This document shows positions 10,455 to 20,198 of a stretch of 64,000 bases of DNA, one piece after another. The notes beneath the pieces are model-generated. The model was not told the origin of the DNA, made no database searches, and worked only from the letters and a program-made list of their open reading frames with translations. A program made the translations under genes and the position numbers. The stretch lies in NCBI RefSeq assembly GCF_019795295.1, contig NZ_JAIMCG010000011.1:62001-126000 (forward strand), in the 5' to 3' direction. Positions within the stretch are counted from its first letter, which is position 1; the number at the start of each line of letters is the position of its first letter. Origin of the DNA: Cupriavidus sp. AU9028 (lineage in GTDB: Bacteria; Pseudomonadota; Gammaproteobacteria; Burkholderiales; Burkholderiaceae).

Positions 10455-12404
10455 GTGATCCGAATCGACCAGCTTGTTCTCCAGCGCGGCACCAAGGTGC
10501 TGTTCGACCATGCCAGCGTGACGCTGAACCCCGGCGAGCGCGTCGGGCTGGTCGGGGCGAACGGCAGCGGCAAATCGACGCTGTTCGCGCTGCTGCGCGG
10601 CGAACTGCACGCGGATGGCGGCGAGGTGGCAATCCCGCCTTCGTGGCGCGTCGCCCACGTCGCCCAGGAGACGCCGGCGGTCACGCGCAGCGCGCTGGAC
10701 TATGTGATCGATGGCGACACGCAGCTGCGCGCCATCGAGCAGCGCATCGCCAGCGCGCAGGCCAGCGGCGACGGCAATGCCGAGGCCGAGGCGCACACCG
10801 CCTACGCCGATGCCGACGGCTACACCGCGGCGTCGCGCGCCGAAGCGCTACTGCTGGGGCTGGGCTTCACCCTGCCGCAGATCGGCCAGCCGGTCGCCTC
10901 GTTCTCCGGCGGCTGGCGCATGCGCCTGAACCTGGCGCAAGCGCTGATGTGCCCGTCCGACCTGCTGCTGCTGGACGAGCCGACCAATCACCTGGACCTG
11001 GACGCCATCGTCTGGCTGGAAGACTGGCTGGCGCGCTATGCCGGCACGCTGGTGATGATCTCGCACGACCGCGAGTTTCTCGACGCCGTCTGCAACGTGA
11101 CCGTTCATATCGAGCAGCAGCAGTTGCGCCGCTACGGCGGCAACTACACGCTGTTCGAGACGCTGCGGCTGCAGCAGATGGCGCAGCAGCAGGCCGCGTA
11201 CGCGCGCCAGCAGAAGCAGATCGCCCACCTCGAGTCGTTCATCACCCGCTTCAAGGCCAAGGCGACCAAGGCTCGCCAGGCGCAGAGCCGGGTCAAGGCG
11301 CTGGAGAAGATGGAGCGGCTCGCGCCGGTGCATGCGGCCGCGGGCTTCTCCTTCGAATTTCGCGAACCGGACTCGGCACCCAATCCGATGATGGTGCTCG
11401 AGGGCGTCGATTGCGGCTATGAGGGCGAGCCTGCGGTGACGATCCTGCACCGGCTGACGATGTCGATCCAGAACGGCCAGCGCATCGGCCTGCTCGGCGC
11501 CAATGGCCAGGGCAAATCGACGCTGGTCAAGACGCTGGCCGGCACCCAGCCGCCGCTGTCCGGGACCATGCGGCACGGCAAGGGCCTGCAGATCGGCTAC
11601 TTCGCCCAGCACCAGCTGGAGACGCTGCGCGACCACGACTCGCCGCTGCAGCACCTGGCGCGCCTGGCGCCCGACACCCGCGAGCAGGAGCTGCGCGATT
11701 TCCTTGGCAGCTTCAACTTCCGCGGCGACATGGCGACCTCGCCGATCAAGCCGTTCTCCGGCGGCGAAAAGGCGCGCCTGGCGCTGGCGCTGATCGTCTG
11801 GCAGAAGCCGAACCTGCTGCTGCTGGACGAACCGACCAACCACCTGGACCTGGACACGCGCGAGGCGCTGACCATGGCGCTCGCCCAGTTCGACGGCACG
11901 CTGATCCTGGTGTCGCACGACCGCCATTTGCTGCGCGCGACCACCGACCAGTTCCTGCTGGTCGCGGGCGGCACGCTATCGCCCTTCGACGGCGATCTGG
12001 ACGACTACCGCGACTGGTTGCTGCAGCAGGCCGCCGCCAAGCGTGCCTCGGCCACGGCCGCCAAGGGCGGCGGCGCCGGCGACGGGGGCCAGGCGCCCGA
12101 TGTCGCCGGGTCCGCGCAGAACCGACGGGACCAGCGCCGCGCCGAAGCGGACGAGCGTCAGCGGCTGGCGCAACTGCGCAAGCCGCTGGCGAAGGAACTG
12201 GAACAGGTGGAAAAGCGCATGGCCGTGCTGCAGCAGGCCAAGCAGCAGATCGATGCGTTCCTTGCCGACGAGGCCAGCTATTCGGAAGCCAGCAAGGCGG
12301 CGCTGCTGGAGACGCTCAAGCGTCAGGGCGAGGTGGAAGGCGAGCTGGGCGAGCTGGAGGAGCGCTGGCTGGGCTTGCAGGAGCAGATCGAGCAGCTGGT
12401 GTAG
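10455..12404 (+). CDS. yheS: ABC-F family ATPase YheS
   Basis: ABC-F proteins bind the ribosome and rescue or adjust translation rather than transport. The 649-residue product has two nucleotide-binding domains: Walker A GANGSGKST and signature FSGGWRMRL in the first, GANGQGKST and FSGGEKARLAL in the second, both with the Walker B LLLLDEPTNHLDLD. Between them is the basic interdomain linker (FITRFKAKATKARQAQSRVKALEKME), and a charged C-terminal coiled coil follows from about residue 530. The N-terminal and linker sequences follow E. coli YheS closely and differ from EttA and Uup. The start codon reads GTG at 10455. Confidence 0.93.
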   Translation: MIRIDQLVLQRGTKVLFDHASVTLNPGERVGLVGANGSGKSTLFALLRGELHADGGEVAIPPSWRVAHVAQETPAVTRSALDYVIDGDTQLRAIEQRIASAQASGDGNAEAEAHTAYADADGYTAASRAEALLLGLGFTLPQIGQPVASFSGGWRMRLNLAQALMCPSDLLLLDEPTNHLDLDAIVWLEDWLARYAGTLVMISHDREFLDAVCNVTVHIEQQQLRRYGGNYTLFETLRLQQMAQQQAAYARQQKQIAHLESFITRFKAKATKARQAQSRVKALEKMERLAPVHAAAGFSFEFREPDSAPNPMMVLEGVDCGYEGEPAVTILHRLTMSIQNGQRIGLLGANGQGKSTLVKTLAGTQPPLSGTMRHGKGLQIGYFAQHQLETLRDHDSPLQHLARLAPDTREQELRDFLGSFNFRGDMATSPIKPFSGGEKARLALALIVWQKPNLLLLDEPTNHLDLDTREALTMALAQFDGTLILVSHDRHLLRATTDQFLLVAGGTLSPFDGDLDDYRDWLLQQAAAKRASATAAKGGGAGDGGQAPDVAGSAQNRRDQRRAEADERQRLAQLRKPLAKELEQVEKRMAVLQQAKQQIDAFLADEASYSEASKAALLETLKRQGEVEGELGELEERWLGLQEQIEQLV

Positions 12405-12422
12405 CGCCCGCGGCGCCCCGAG

Positions 12423-12441
12423 GCGGCAGGCCGCCTGCCGC
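12423..12441. terminator. Hairpin between convergent genes
   Basis: A perfect inverted repeat (GCGGCAGG, 3-base loop, CCTGCCGC) lies between the yheS stop codon and the stop codon of the convergent ABC exporter gene. There is no clear T-run on either side, so it may be a weak bidirectional terminator or only RNA 3'-end protection. Confidence 0.35.
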
Positions 12442-14280
12442 TTATCCCTGGATCGCCTCCTGCGCGAGAAAACCGCCGCTCTGGTGCTGCCATAGCCGGT
12501 TGTACAGGCCGCCACGCGCGAGCAGCTCGCGGTGCGTCCCCTCCTCGACGATGCGGCCCTGGTCGAGCACGAGGATGCGGTCCATCGCCGCCAGCGTCGA
12601 CAGCCGGTGGGCGATTGCCACCACGGTCTTGCCTTCCATCAGCCGGTACAGGCTTTGCTGGATCGCCACTTCGACCTCGCTGTCCAGCGCGCTGGTGGCC
12701 TCGTCCAGCAACAGGATCGGCGCATCCTTGAGCATCACCCGCGCGATCGCGATCCGCTGGCGCTGCCCGCCCGACAGCTTGACGCCGCGCTCGCCGACAT
12801 GGGCCTCATAGCCCCGGCGGCCGTCGCGGTCGCTCAGTGCCAGGATGAAGTCGTGCGCCTCGGCGCGTTGGGCCGCCGTCATCATTGCCGCGTCGGTGGC
12901 ATCCGGACGACCGTAGGTCAGGTTGTCGCGCACCGAGCGGTGCAGCAGCGAGGTGTCCTGGGTCACCATGCCGATCTGCGCGCGCAGGCTGTCCTGGGTG
13001 ACCGCGGCGATGTCCTGGCCGTCGATCAGGATGCGTCCCGATTCGACGTCGTAGAAGCGCAGCAGCAGGTTGACCAGCGTCGATTTGCCGGCGCCCGAGC
13101 GGCCCACCAGCCCGACCTTCTCGCCGGGACGGATGGTCAGCGAAAAGTCCTGCAGTACCGCACGCTCCGCGCCATAGGAAAAGCCAACGCGCTCGAACCG
13201 GATTTCGCCGCGCCCGACCCGCAGCGGCACCGCGCCCGGGCGGTCCACCACGGTGTGCGGGCGAGCCAGCGTCGAGACGCCATCGCGCACGGTCCCGATA
13301 TGCTCGAACAGCTCGGCGATCTCCCACATCGCCCATTGCGAAATGCCGTTGAAGCGCATCGCCATCGCGGTGGCGGCGGCGACCGCGCCAATGCCGATAT
13401 GCCCATGGGACCAGAGCCACAGCGCCAGGCCGGAAGTCGCCACGATCAGCATCATGATCAGCGCATGATTGGTGATCTCGAACCCGCTGACCAGCCGCCC
13501 CTGCGCATACACTGGGCGCATGAACTCCTGCATCGCGGCGCGCACGTAGCTGGCCTCGCGCCGTGAATGCGAGAACAGCTTGACCGTGGCGATATTGGTG
13601 TAGGCGTCGGTAATGCGTCCGGTCATCACCGAGCGGGCATCGGCCTGATGCGCCGCTGCCCTGGCCAGCCGCGGGATGAAGTACCAGGACGCGCCCACGT
13701 ACATCGTCAGCCAGATCAGGAATGGCACCAGCAGCAGGAGGTCGAAGGTGGCCAGCACCACCGCCGCCGAGATCAGGTAGATGCCGATATAGACCAGGAT
13801 GTCCGACACGATCATCACCGAGTCGCGCACGGCGAGCGCGGTCTGCATGACCTTGGTGGTGACGCGGCCGGCGAACTCGTCCTGGAAGAAGCTCATGCTC
13901 TGGCTGAGCATCAGCCGGTGGAAATTCCAGCGCAGCCGCATCGGGAAGTTGCCGTGCAGCGTCTGGAACTTGAGCATCGACCAGACCGTGACCACGGCGA
14001 TGCTGGCCAGCACGATGCCGCCCAGCAGCATCAGCCGGCCGCCATAGGCCGTCCACAGCTGCGCGGGCTCGATCGCGCCGAGCCAGTCCACCAGGCGGCC
14101 GAGCATGCTGAACAGCACCGCCTCGAAGATGCCGATGGCCGCGGTGCACAGCACCAGCACCAGCAGATAGCGGCGCAGCCCGCGGGTGCAGGCGATGATG
14201 AAGCGCAACCACCCGACCGGAGGCGTCTCCGGAACGCCCTCGGGGTAGCTGTGAACCCGTTTTTCAAACCAGCCAAACAC
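12442..14280 (-). CDS. ABC transporter, fused membrane and ATPase domains (MsbA-like exporter)
   Basis: The 612-residue protein is a half-transporter of the ABC exporter class and should work as a dimer in the inner membrane. Residues about 35-340 hold a six-helix membrane domain; residues about 365-600 hold the ATPase with Walker A GRSGAGKST, signature [13 protein letters not shown], Walker B ILLLDEATSALD and H-loop IAHRLSTL. The substrate cannot be read from the sequence; lipid A flippase MsbA is one member of this class, but the resemblance here is general. It is followed on the same strand by nothing close, is convergent with yheS, and lies downstream of dsbB by about 50 bases, possibly sharing its transcript. 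Confidence 0.88.
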   Translation of the reverse strand: MFGWFEKRVHSYPEGVPETPPVGWLRFIIACTRGLRRYLLVLVLCTAAIGIFEAVLFSMLGRLVDWLGAIEPAQLWTAYGGRLMLLGGIVLASIAVVTVWSMLKFQTLHGNFPMRLRWNFHRLMLSQSMSFFQDEFAGRVTTKVMQTALAVRDSVMIVSDILVYIGIYLISAAVVLATFDLLLLVPFLIWLTMYVGASWYFIPRLARAAAHQADARSVMTGRITDAYTNIATVKLFSHSRREASYVRAAMQEFMRPVYAQGRLVSGFEITNHALIMMLIVATSGLALWLWSHGHIGIGAVAAATAMAMRFNGISQWAMWEIAELFEHIGTVRDGVSTLARPHTVVDRPGAVPLRVGRGEIRFERVGFSYGAERAVLQDFSLTIRPGEKVGLVGRSGAGKSTLVNLLLRFYDVESGRILIDGQDIAAVTQDSLRAQIGMVTQDTSLLHRSVRDNLTYGRPDATDAAMMTAAQRAEAHDFILALSDRDGRRGYEAHVGERGVKLSGGQRQRIAIARVMLKDAPILLLDEATSALDSEVEVAIQQSLYRLMEGKTVVAIAHRLSTLAAMDRILVLDQGRIVEEGTHRELLARGGLYNRLWQHQSGGFLAQEAIQG

Positions 14281-14332
14281 GGAACTCTCCTGCCGGTCCG
14301 CACAGGCGGACCGCGTTCGGGGGCTGGCCGTC

Positions 14333-14818
14333 TCAGCGATAGTTGCGCTCGCGGCGAATCAGTCCCACCGCCAGCGCGCCAGTCAGCAGCACCAGCCAGA
14401 TGAGGGACCAGCCCGGAATGGAAATACCCAGCACGGGCGGCAGCGGCGCCGTGCACAGGCCATCCGAATAGAACAGTTGCGGCAGCAGCCTTGCAGTCGG
14501 CAGCGCGTTGACCCAGTTCTCCAGCGGATCGATGCCGCAGCTCGCCTTGGGGTTCAGCAGCAGCGACACGTGATAGCCCGCCACCGCAATGCCGGCGATC
14601 CCCGACAGCATCGCCAGCCCCTGCCACAGGGTGCGCGTTCCCTGCCCCAGCGCGCCAAGCAGCGCGAACAGTCCGATACCGACGAAGGCGAAGCGCTGCA
14701 TGACGCAGAGCGGACATGGCTGGTAGCCCTCGGCATGCTGCAGGTACAGCGCATAGCCGACCAGACCGAACGAGATGACGGCAATCAGCAGGAAATAGGC
14801 TCGGGAGTTCGCTTGCAT
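14333..14818 (-). CDS. dsbB: Disulfide bond formation protein DsbB
   Basis: DsbB is the inner-membrane quinone reductase that reoxidises periplasmic DsbA. The 161-residue product has four hydrophobic helices and both periplasmic cysteine pairs: C35/C38 in QPCPLCVMQR and C94/C122 in ASCGID and DGLCTAP. Length and motif spacing agree with the family. The ATG at 14818 starts right at the first helix (MQANSRAYFLLIAVISF). It is transcribed leftward with the ABC exporter about 50 bases downstream, and is divergent from the small membrane protein gene at 15305. Confidence 0.96.
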   Translation of the reverse strand: MQANSRAYFLLIAVISFGLVGYALYLQHAEGYQPCPLCVMQRFAFVGIGLFALLGALGQGTRTLWQGLAMLSGIAGIAVAGYHVSLLLNPKASCGIDPLENWVNALPTARLLPQLFYSDGLCTAPLPPVLGISIPGWSLIWLVLLTGALAVGLIRRERNYR

Positions 14819-15304
14819 GTGAGGCGAGAGGTTTTAGCTGGGGCAAAAGAGTCAGTCAACCGGCGCAATCCGCACGCCGCAAGAACAAGCCGCAATCTTA
14901 CAGATTTTGCCCAGAGCCGGCCCAGCCCGGATTGGCGTCCCGGGTATTTCATTCGACAGAGGCTTGCGAGTGGCCTGGGAGGCCTGCGCCTTGCAACTGC
15001 AAGTGCGGCCCATTGCGTCCAATTGACGCAGAATCGGTCGGCGGCATTGCGACCGGGCCGCGGCTCGCCAACAATGCCTGCATCCTCTTCCTGTACAGCC
15101 GTTCCGATGGCGGCCAACTCGGGCGCAATGCCCGGCTGGCCTGCGCCGCTCGTTGTCGACATGCCCCCGATGAAATCGTCCGCCACCCTGCGCGGACCGC
15201 GCGCTCTTCGCACGCCACAGCGTGCCCGCCTTGCCAGCCCGATGCGGCCCGCGGCCGCCCCCGCTGGCCCAGCCGCCGCCAACTGGCACGGCGCGCAGTC
15301 CGAC
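14819..15304. other. Divergent intergenic region dsbB / membrane protein
   Basis: A 486-base stretch without a convincing gene. Open frames cross it in several phases but give proline-, arginine- and alanine-rich products without family resemblance. It must contain the dsbB promoter and, on the other side, that of the gene at 15305, whose start could also lie further upstream in the same open frame (for instance near 15074). I see no terminator, repeat or RNA gene. Confidence 0.45.
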
Positions 15305-15718
15305 ATGCCTTCGCCGCCGACGGCGCCAATCCACCATGCGACGCCCTCCCCGGCGGCCGCGGGCACGCCGGCCTCACCGCCTTCAGCCGACCCATCCCCT
15401 GCCCCGCCGGCCGTCGTGCCGGTCGGCTACCGCCAGGGCTGCATCACCGCGATCTCGGTGCTGCTGGCCTTCACGCTGGCGTTCTGGCGCTACTGGAGCT
15501 TCGAAAGCCCGGGCCCGTGGAACGCGCTGGCATGGACCGTGGAAGTCTCGGTCGCGGTCGCCGCCGCCTTGCAGTCGGTGGCGCTGTTCCGTTCGCTGCG
15601 CGTCGAGGACGATCTGGTCCATGAATACCGCCGCACCCAGCAGTGGCTGCTGGTGTCGGCGGTGGTGTTGCTGGCCGGGCTGCTCGCCGCATTCGCCGAG
15701 GGCCTGCTGTACGACTGA
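15305..15718 (+). CDS. Small membrane protein with two helices, unknown function
   Basis: I do not recognise the family. The 137-residue product has a proline- and alanine-rich N-terminal 40 residues, then a hydrophobic segment (GCITAISVLLAFTLAFWRYW), a second hydrophobic segment (WTVEVSVAVAAALQSVALF), a charged loop (RSLRVEDDLVHEYRRTQQ) and a third (WLLVSAVVLLAGLLAAFAEGLL), so it is an inner-membrane protein with probably three helices. The start is uncertain because the frame is open far upstream; the part from about residue 40 is what looks constrained. It is convergent with radA. Confidence 0.65.
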   Translation: MPSPPTAPIHHATPSPAAAGTPASPPSADPSPAPPAVVPVGYRQGCITAISVLLAFTLAFWRYWSFESPGPWNALAWTVEVSVAVAAALQSVALFRSLRVEDDLVHEYRRTQQWLLVSAVVLLAGLLAAFAEGLLYD

Positions 15719-15742
15719 AGGACGCCGAACCGACGCGGGCCG

Positions 15743-17104
15743 CTAGTCGAGCTGGCGCACCCGGTCGATGGCCTGCTCGATCCGTTCGACGGCGATCACC
15801 TCCAGCCCGTCGATCGGCTGCTTGGGCGCGTTGGCGCGCGGAATCACCGCCTGCGTAAAGCCGAGCTTGGCGGCTTCGCGCAAGCGGTCCTGGCCGCGCG
15901 GGCTGGGCCGGATCTCGCCGGCCAGGCCCACTTCGCCGAACACCACCAGACCGCGCGGCAATGGCTTGTTGCGCATCGACGAGTGGATCGACAGCAGCAC
16001 CGCCAGGTCGGCGGCCGGCTCGGTAATCTTGACCCCGCCCACCGCGTTGAGGAACACGTCCTGATCGAAGCAGGCGACGCCGGCATGCCGGTGCAGCACG
16101 GCGAGCAGCAGCGCCAGCCGGTTCTGCTCCAGCCCGACGGCAAGCCGGCGCGGGTTGGGCACATGCGCGGTATCGACCAGCGCCTGGATCTCGACCAGCA
16201 GCGGCCGCGAGCCCTCCTGCGTCACCAGCACGCAGGAGCCCGCCACGGTCTCCTCGTGCTGCGACAGGAACAACGCCGACGGGTTGCTGATGCCGCGCAG
16301 GCCGCGCTCGGTCATGGCGAACACGCCGAGCTCGTTGACCGCGCCGAAGCGGTTCTTGAAGGCGCGGATCAGCCGATGCGACGAGTGGGTATCGCCTTCG
16401 AAGTACAGCACGGTATCGACGATATGCTCGAGCACGCGCGGGCCGGCCAGGCTCCCCTCCTTGGTCACGTGGCCGACCAGGATGATGGTGGTGCCGCTGC
16501 TCTTGGCAATGCGGGTCAGCTGCGCCGCGCATTCGCGTACCTGCGCCACCGAGCCCGGGGCCGAACTTAGCGCTTCCGAATACAAGGTCTGGATCGAGTC
16601 GATCACCGCGACGTCGGGCTTGTCCGCCTCCAGCGTCGCCTGGATCTTCTCCAGCTGGATCTCGGCCAGCAAACCCAGGCTCGGGCTCTCGATGCCCAGC
16701 CGCTGCGCGCGCAGCGCGATCTGCGCGCCCGATTCCTCGCCGCTGACATAGAGCACCTGCCGCGTGGTGGCCAGATTGGCCAGCGCCTGCAGCAGCAGCG
16801 TGGATTTGCCGATGCCCGGGTCGCCGCCGATCAGCACCACCCCGCCGGCCACCAGCCCGCCGCCCAGCACGCGGTCGAACTCGTCGATCCCGCTCGAGAA
16901 GCGCGGCACGTCGGCCGCCTCGATCTCCGACAGGCGGCGCACGGTGGCCGAAGCGGCCAGCGGCTGGAAGCGGCGCGCCGACGGCGCCTCCGGTACGGTC
17001 TCGACCAGCGTGTTCCACTGCTGGCAATGCGGGCACTGTCCCTGCCAACGGGGCGTGGTGCCGCCGCATTCGGTGCAGGTATGGATGGTCTTGGTCTTGG
17101 CCAA
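15743..17104 (-). CDS. radA: DNA repair protein RadA (Sms)
   Basis: RadA is a RecA-related helicase that drives branch migration during recombinational repair. The 453-residue product has the N-terminal zinc finger CTECGGTTPRWQGQCPHC, Walker A GGDPGIGKSTLL, the RadA-specific KNRFG motif (RAFKNRFGAVNELGVF) and a C-terminal Lon-like domain. The only start that fits the family is the TTG at 17104-17102, giving the N-terminus LAKTKTIHTCTECGG; it is preceded by AGGA eight bases upstream. It lies downstream of alr on the same strand with 125 bases between. Confidence 0.96.
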   Translation of the reverse strand: MAKTKTIHTCTECGGTTPRWQGQCPHCQQWNTLVETVPEAPSARRFQPLAASATVRRLSEIEAADVPRFSSGIDEFDRVLGGGLVAGGVVLIGGDPGIGKSTLLLQALANLATTRQVLYVSGEESGAQIALRAQRLGIESPSLGLLAEIQLEKIQATLEADKPDVAVIDSIQTLYSEALSSAPGSVAQVRECAAQLTRIAKSSGTTIILVGHVTKEGSLAGPRVLEHIVDTVLYFEGDTHSSHRLIRAFKNRFGAVNELGVFAMTERGLRGISNPSALFLSQHEETVAGSCVLVTQEGSRPLLVEIQALVDTAHVPNPRRLAVGLEQNRLALLLAVLHRHAGVACFDQDVFLNAVGGVKITEPAADLAVLLSIHSSMRNKPLPRGLVVFGEVGLAGEIRPSPRGQDRLREAAKLGFTQAVIPRANAPKQPIDGLEVIAVERIEQAIDRVRQLD

Positions 17105-17229
17105 CGGCGTTCCTGACCCCGCCACGGCGGGGATAGAGAAAGGAGAGAGAAAGGAGACAGAAAAGAGACGGAAACGAAAAGGACCGGCTCGCTGCGGCGG
17201 TCCCTCGGCGGCGCAGAGGCGGAACTGGC

Positions 17230-18339
17230 CTAGCCTTCGGCTTCGGCCGCGGTCAACGTCGCCACGCTGACCGGCACCCGGGGCGCCAGCGCGCACATCA
17301 GCTCGTAGCCGACGGTATCGCTGGCCGCCGCCACGTCGTCGATGGGCAGGTCATGCCCCCACAACGTGACCGGCGTGCCGGCGCGGGCGCGCGGGCACGG
17401 CGTCAGGTCGACGCACAGCATGTCCATCGACACGCGCCCGACCAGATGGGTGCGCACACCGTCCACCAGCACCGGCGCGCGATGCTCGCCCCAGCCCCGT
17501 GCATGGCGGGGATAGCCGTCCGCATAACCGCAGGCGACGATGCCGATCCGCATCGGCTGCTCCGCGGTGAACAGCGAGCCATAGCCAACGCTGTCGCCCG
17601 GCTGCAGGTCCTGCACCGCCAGCAGTTCGCTGTGCAGCGACATCGCCGGCATCAGGCCCAGGTCCGCGATATCGGCATGGACGCCGCTGGGCGAAGCGCC
17701 GTACAGGGCGATGCCCGGGCGTACCCAGGCACGGTGCGCCCGCGGATGCCACAGGGTGGCCGCGGAGTTGGACAGGCTGGCCTCGCCCGGCAGATTGGCC
17801 GTCGCCTGCTCGAACGCGTCCAGCTGGTGGTCGATGCCGCGCGGACCGTCGGCATCGGAAAAATGCGTCATATGCACGATGCTGCCAATACACGCCAGCG
17901 TGCGGGCCCGCTCCCAGGCCGCGCGATACTCCTCGGGACGGAAACCGAGCCGGTTCATGCCGGTATTGAGCTTGAGCTGGATCGCGATCGGTCCCTTGGG
18001 CCGCGCCACTTCGAGCATGCGCAGCTGCTCCTCGCAGTGGATCGCCGTGGTCAGCCGGTATTCTTCCAGCAGCGCCACGTCCTGCGGCTGGAAGAAGCCC
18101 TCGAGCAGCAGGATCGGGCCCTGCCAGCCCAGCTCGCGCAGCGTCACCGCCTCCTGCAGGTCCAGCAGTCCGAAGCCGTCGGTACCGCGCAGCCCGCCGA
18201 ACGCCCGCTTCAGACCATGGCCATAGGCATTGGCCTTGACCACCGCCCACACCCGCGAAGCGGGCGCTCGTCGACGCACGACCTCCAGATTGTTCGCAAG
18301 TGCGGGTTGATGAATGACGGCGTGGATCGGGCGTGGCAT
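17230..18339 (-). CDS. alr: Alanine racemase
   Basis: Alr interconverts L- and D-alanine and supplies D-alanine for peptidoglycan. The 369-residue product is a fold-type III PLP enzyme: the cofactor lysine is K35 in [10 protein letters not shown] and the second catalytic residue is the tyrosine in [12 protein letters not shown]. Length is normal. The ATG at 18339 ([22 protein letters not shown]) fits the family; the frame is open for 20 further codons that are arginine-rich. It is followed leftward by radA and is divergent from lplT. Confidence 0.96.
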   Translation of the reverse strand: MPRPIHAVIHQPALANNLEVVRRRAPASRVWAVVKANAYGHGLKRAFGGLRGTDGFGLLDLQEAVTLRELGWQGPILLLEGFFQPQDVALLEEYRLTTAIHCEEQLRMLEVARPKGPIAIQLKLNTGMNRLGFRPEEYRAAWERARTLACIGSIVHMTHFSDADGPRGIDHQLDAFEQATANLPGEASLSNSAATLWHPRAHRAWVRPGIALYGASPSGVHADIADLGLMPAMSLHSELLAVQDLQPGDSVGYGSLFTAEQPMRIGIVACGYADGYPRHARGWGEHRAPVLVDGVRTHLVGRVSMDMLCVDLTPCPRARAGTPVTLWGHDLPIDDVAAASDTVGYELMCALAPRVPVSVATLTAAEAEG

Positions 18340-18809
18340 GGCTATCGGGTGGGAGGAGGAAGCCCCGTGGCGGGGCGACGAACGGCGGCGCCGGCGCACG
18401 ATCGCGTGCGGAACAACGCATAGACCGCTATTTGACCATATTGGTTCGAGGAAGATGGGAATCCGGGAGGCGTATCGCAGTCAAAAACCGGGTCTTCACA
18501 TCTTCGGAATTGCAAGACTTTCGTGATATAAAGCCGGACGTTCCGGCCATGTTTCAAAAGTGATGCAATATGACGGGTTCTGTCCGGTACGTTCCGATGC
18601 GGCACACACAATGCCGGAGGCCGCAGGCGCTGCGTCCCCGGACCGTGCACCTGCGGCCATTCCGGCCGCGGGTGTTCCGTGCCAGGACGTCCGCGCCCGA
18701 ACTGCCTGTCATGGCCAACCCCATTTCCCAGGTTCGCACCCTGCCGACCCCGGCAGGGGCGAACCCGCAACTTGCGCAAGGAAACCGCGATGGAGTCGAA
18801 GTCAAAGGT
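18340..18809. other. Divergent intergenic region alr/lplT
   Basis: A 470-base stretch holding the promoters of alr (leftward) and lplT (rightward). An AT-richer segment around 18490-18560 contains TATAAA at about 18536-18541 on the plus strand with TTCGGA 18 bases before it, a weak promoter candidate for lplT. The lplT frame is open through the region but the upstream codons are not membrane-protein-like. I see no RNA gene or terminator. Confidence 0.4.
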
Positions 18810-20129
18810 ATGAAGAAGGGTTTCTACACCATCATGGCCGCGCAGTTCTTCTCGTCGCTGGCCGACAACGCTCTGCTCATCGCCGCCATCGCCCTTCTCG
18901 CCGAACTGCACTCCCCGCAGTGGATGACCCCGCTGCTCAAGCTGTTCTTCGTGCTGTCCTATGTGGTGCTCGCCGCCTTCGTCGGCGCCTTCGCCGACTC
19001 CATGCCCAAGGGCAAGGTGATGTTCATCACCAACACGATCAAGATCGTCGGCTGCTCGATCATGATGTTCGGGCTGCACCCGCTGCTGGCCTACGGCATC
19101 GTCGGCTTCGGCGCGGCGGCCTACTCGCCGGCCAAGTACGGCATCCTGACCGAGCTGTTGCCGGCCGAACGGCTGGTGGCCGCCAACGGCTGGATCGAAG
19201 GGCTGACGGTCGGCTCGATCATCCTGGGCACCGTGGTGGGCGGCGCGCTGATTTCGGTAAAGATCTCGTCGCTCATGCTCAGCGTCGACCTGCCATGGAT
19301 CGAGACCGGCATCGATACGCCGGCCGAAGCGGCGATGGTGGTGATCATGGTGTTCTACGTGATCGCCGCGTTGTTCAACCTGTTCATCCCCGACACCGGG
19401 GCGCGCTATCCGCAGCAGGAAAAGAACCCGATCAAGCTGATCGCCGAGTTCGCCGACTGCTTCACCGCGCTGTGGAAGGACAAGCTCGGCCAGATCTCGC
19501 TGGCGGTGACGACGCTGTTCTGGGGCGCCGGCGCCACGCTGCAGTTCATCGTGCTGAAGTGGGCGGAGAAGTCGCTCGGCCTGAATCTGTCCCAGGGTGC
19601 CTTGCTGCAGGCGGTGGTCGCCGTCGGCGTGGCGATCGGCGCGGTGCTGGCGGCGATGCGCATTCCGCTGCGCCGCTCGCTGTCGGTGCTGCCGTGCGGC
19701 GTCGCCATGGGCGCGCTGGTGATGCTGATGGCCTTCTACACGCGCGATGCGATGCCCGATGTCACGCTGACGTTCGCCGGCCTGCGGATGCCGCTGTACA
19801 TGGCGATCGCCTATCTGTTCCTGATGCTGGTGGGTGGCATGGCGGGCTACTTCGTCGTGCCGATGAACGCGCTGCTGCAACACCGCGGCCATGTGCTGCT
19901 GTCCGCGGGGCACTCCATCGCCGTGCAGAACTTCAACGAGAATGTCTCGGTGCTGCTGATGCTGTGCCTGTACGCCCTGCTGATCAAGCTGAATGTGCCG
20001 ATCGGCATCGTCATCGTCGCCTTCGGCATGTTCGTCTGCGGCACCATGCTGCTGGTGATGCGGCGCAACCGCTATAACATAAGGGTGCACAACTCGCTGG
20101 CAATGATCGGCGAGGACAAGCATCACTGA
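18810..20129 (+). CDS. lplT: Lysophospholipid transporter LplT
   Basis: LplT is an MFS-family flippase that brings lysophospholipids, mainly lyso-PE, back across the inner membrane for re-acylation. The 439-residue product begins MKKGFYTIMAAQFFSSLADNAL, the conserved family N-terminus, and shows about 11-12 hydrophobic helices with characteristic loops (AAYSPAKYGILTELLP and PMNALLQHRGH). The ATG at 18810 is chosen on that N-terminus; about 80 more codons are open upstream. In many bacteria lplT adjoins or is fused to an acyltransferase gene, which is not present here. It is convergent with the DUF1853 gene. Confidence 0.93.
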   Translation: MKKGFYTIMAAQFFSSLADNALLIAAIALLAELHSPQWMTPLLKLFFVLSYVVLAAFVGAFADSMPKGKVMFITNTIKIVGCSIMMFGLHPLLAYGIVGFGAAAYSPAKYGILTELLPAERLVAANGWIEGLTVGSIILGTVVGGALISVKISSLMLSVDLPWIETGIDTPAEAAMVVIMVFYVIAALFNLFIPDTGARYPQQEKNPIKLIAEFADCFTALWKDKLGQISLAVTTLFWGAGATLQFIVLKWAEKSLGLNLSQGALLQAVVAVGVAIGAVLAAMRIPLRRSLSVLPCGVAMGALVMLMAFYTRDAMPDVTLTFAGLRMPLYMAIAYLFLMLVGGMAGYFVVPMNALLQHRGHVLLSAGHSIAVQNFNENVSVLLMLCLYALLIKLNVPIGIVIVAFGMFVCGTMLLVMRRNRYNIRVHNSLAMIGEDKHH

Positions 20130-20198
20130 CGGCGCGGTGGGTGCGCCGATGCGCGCCGTCCGCACCCGCGCCGGCGCCGGACGGACGGTCGGCGCTCG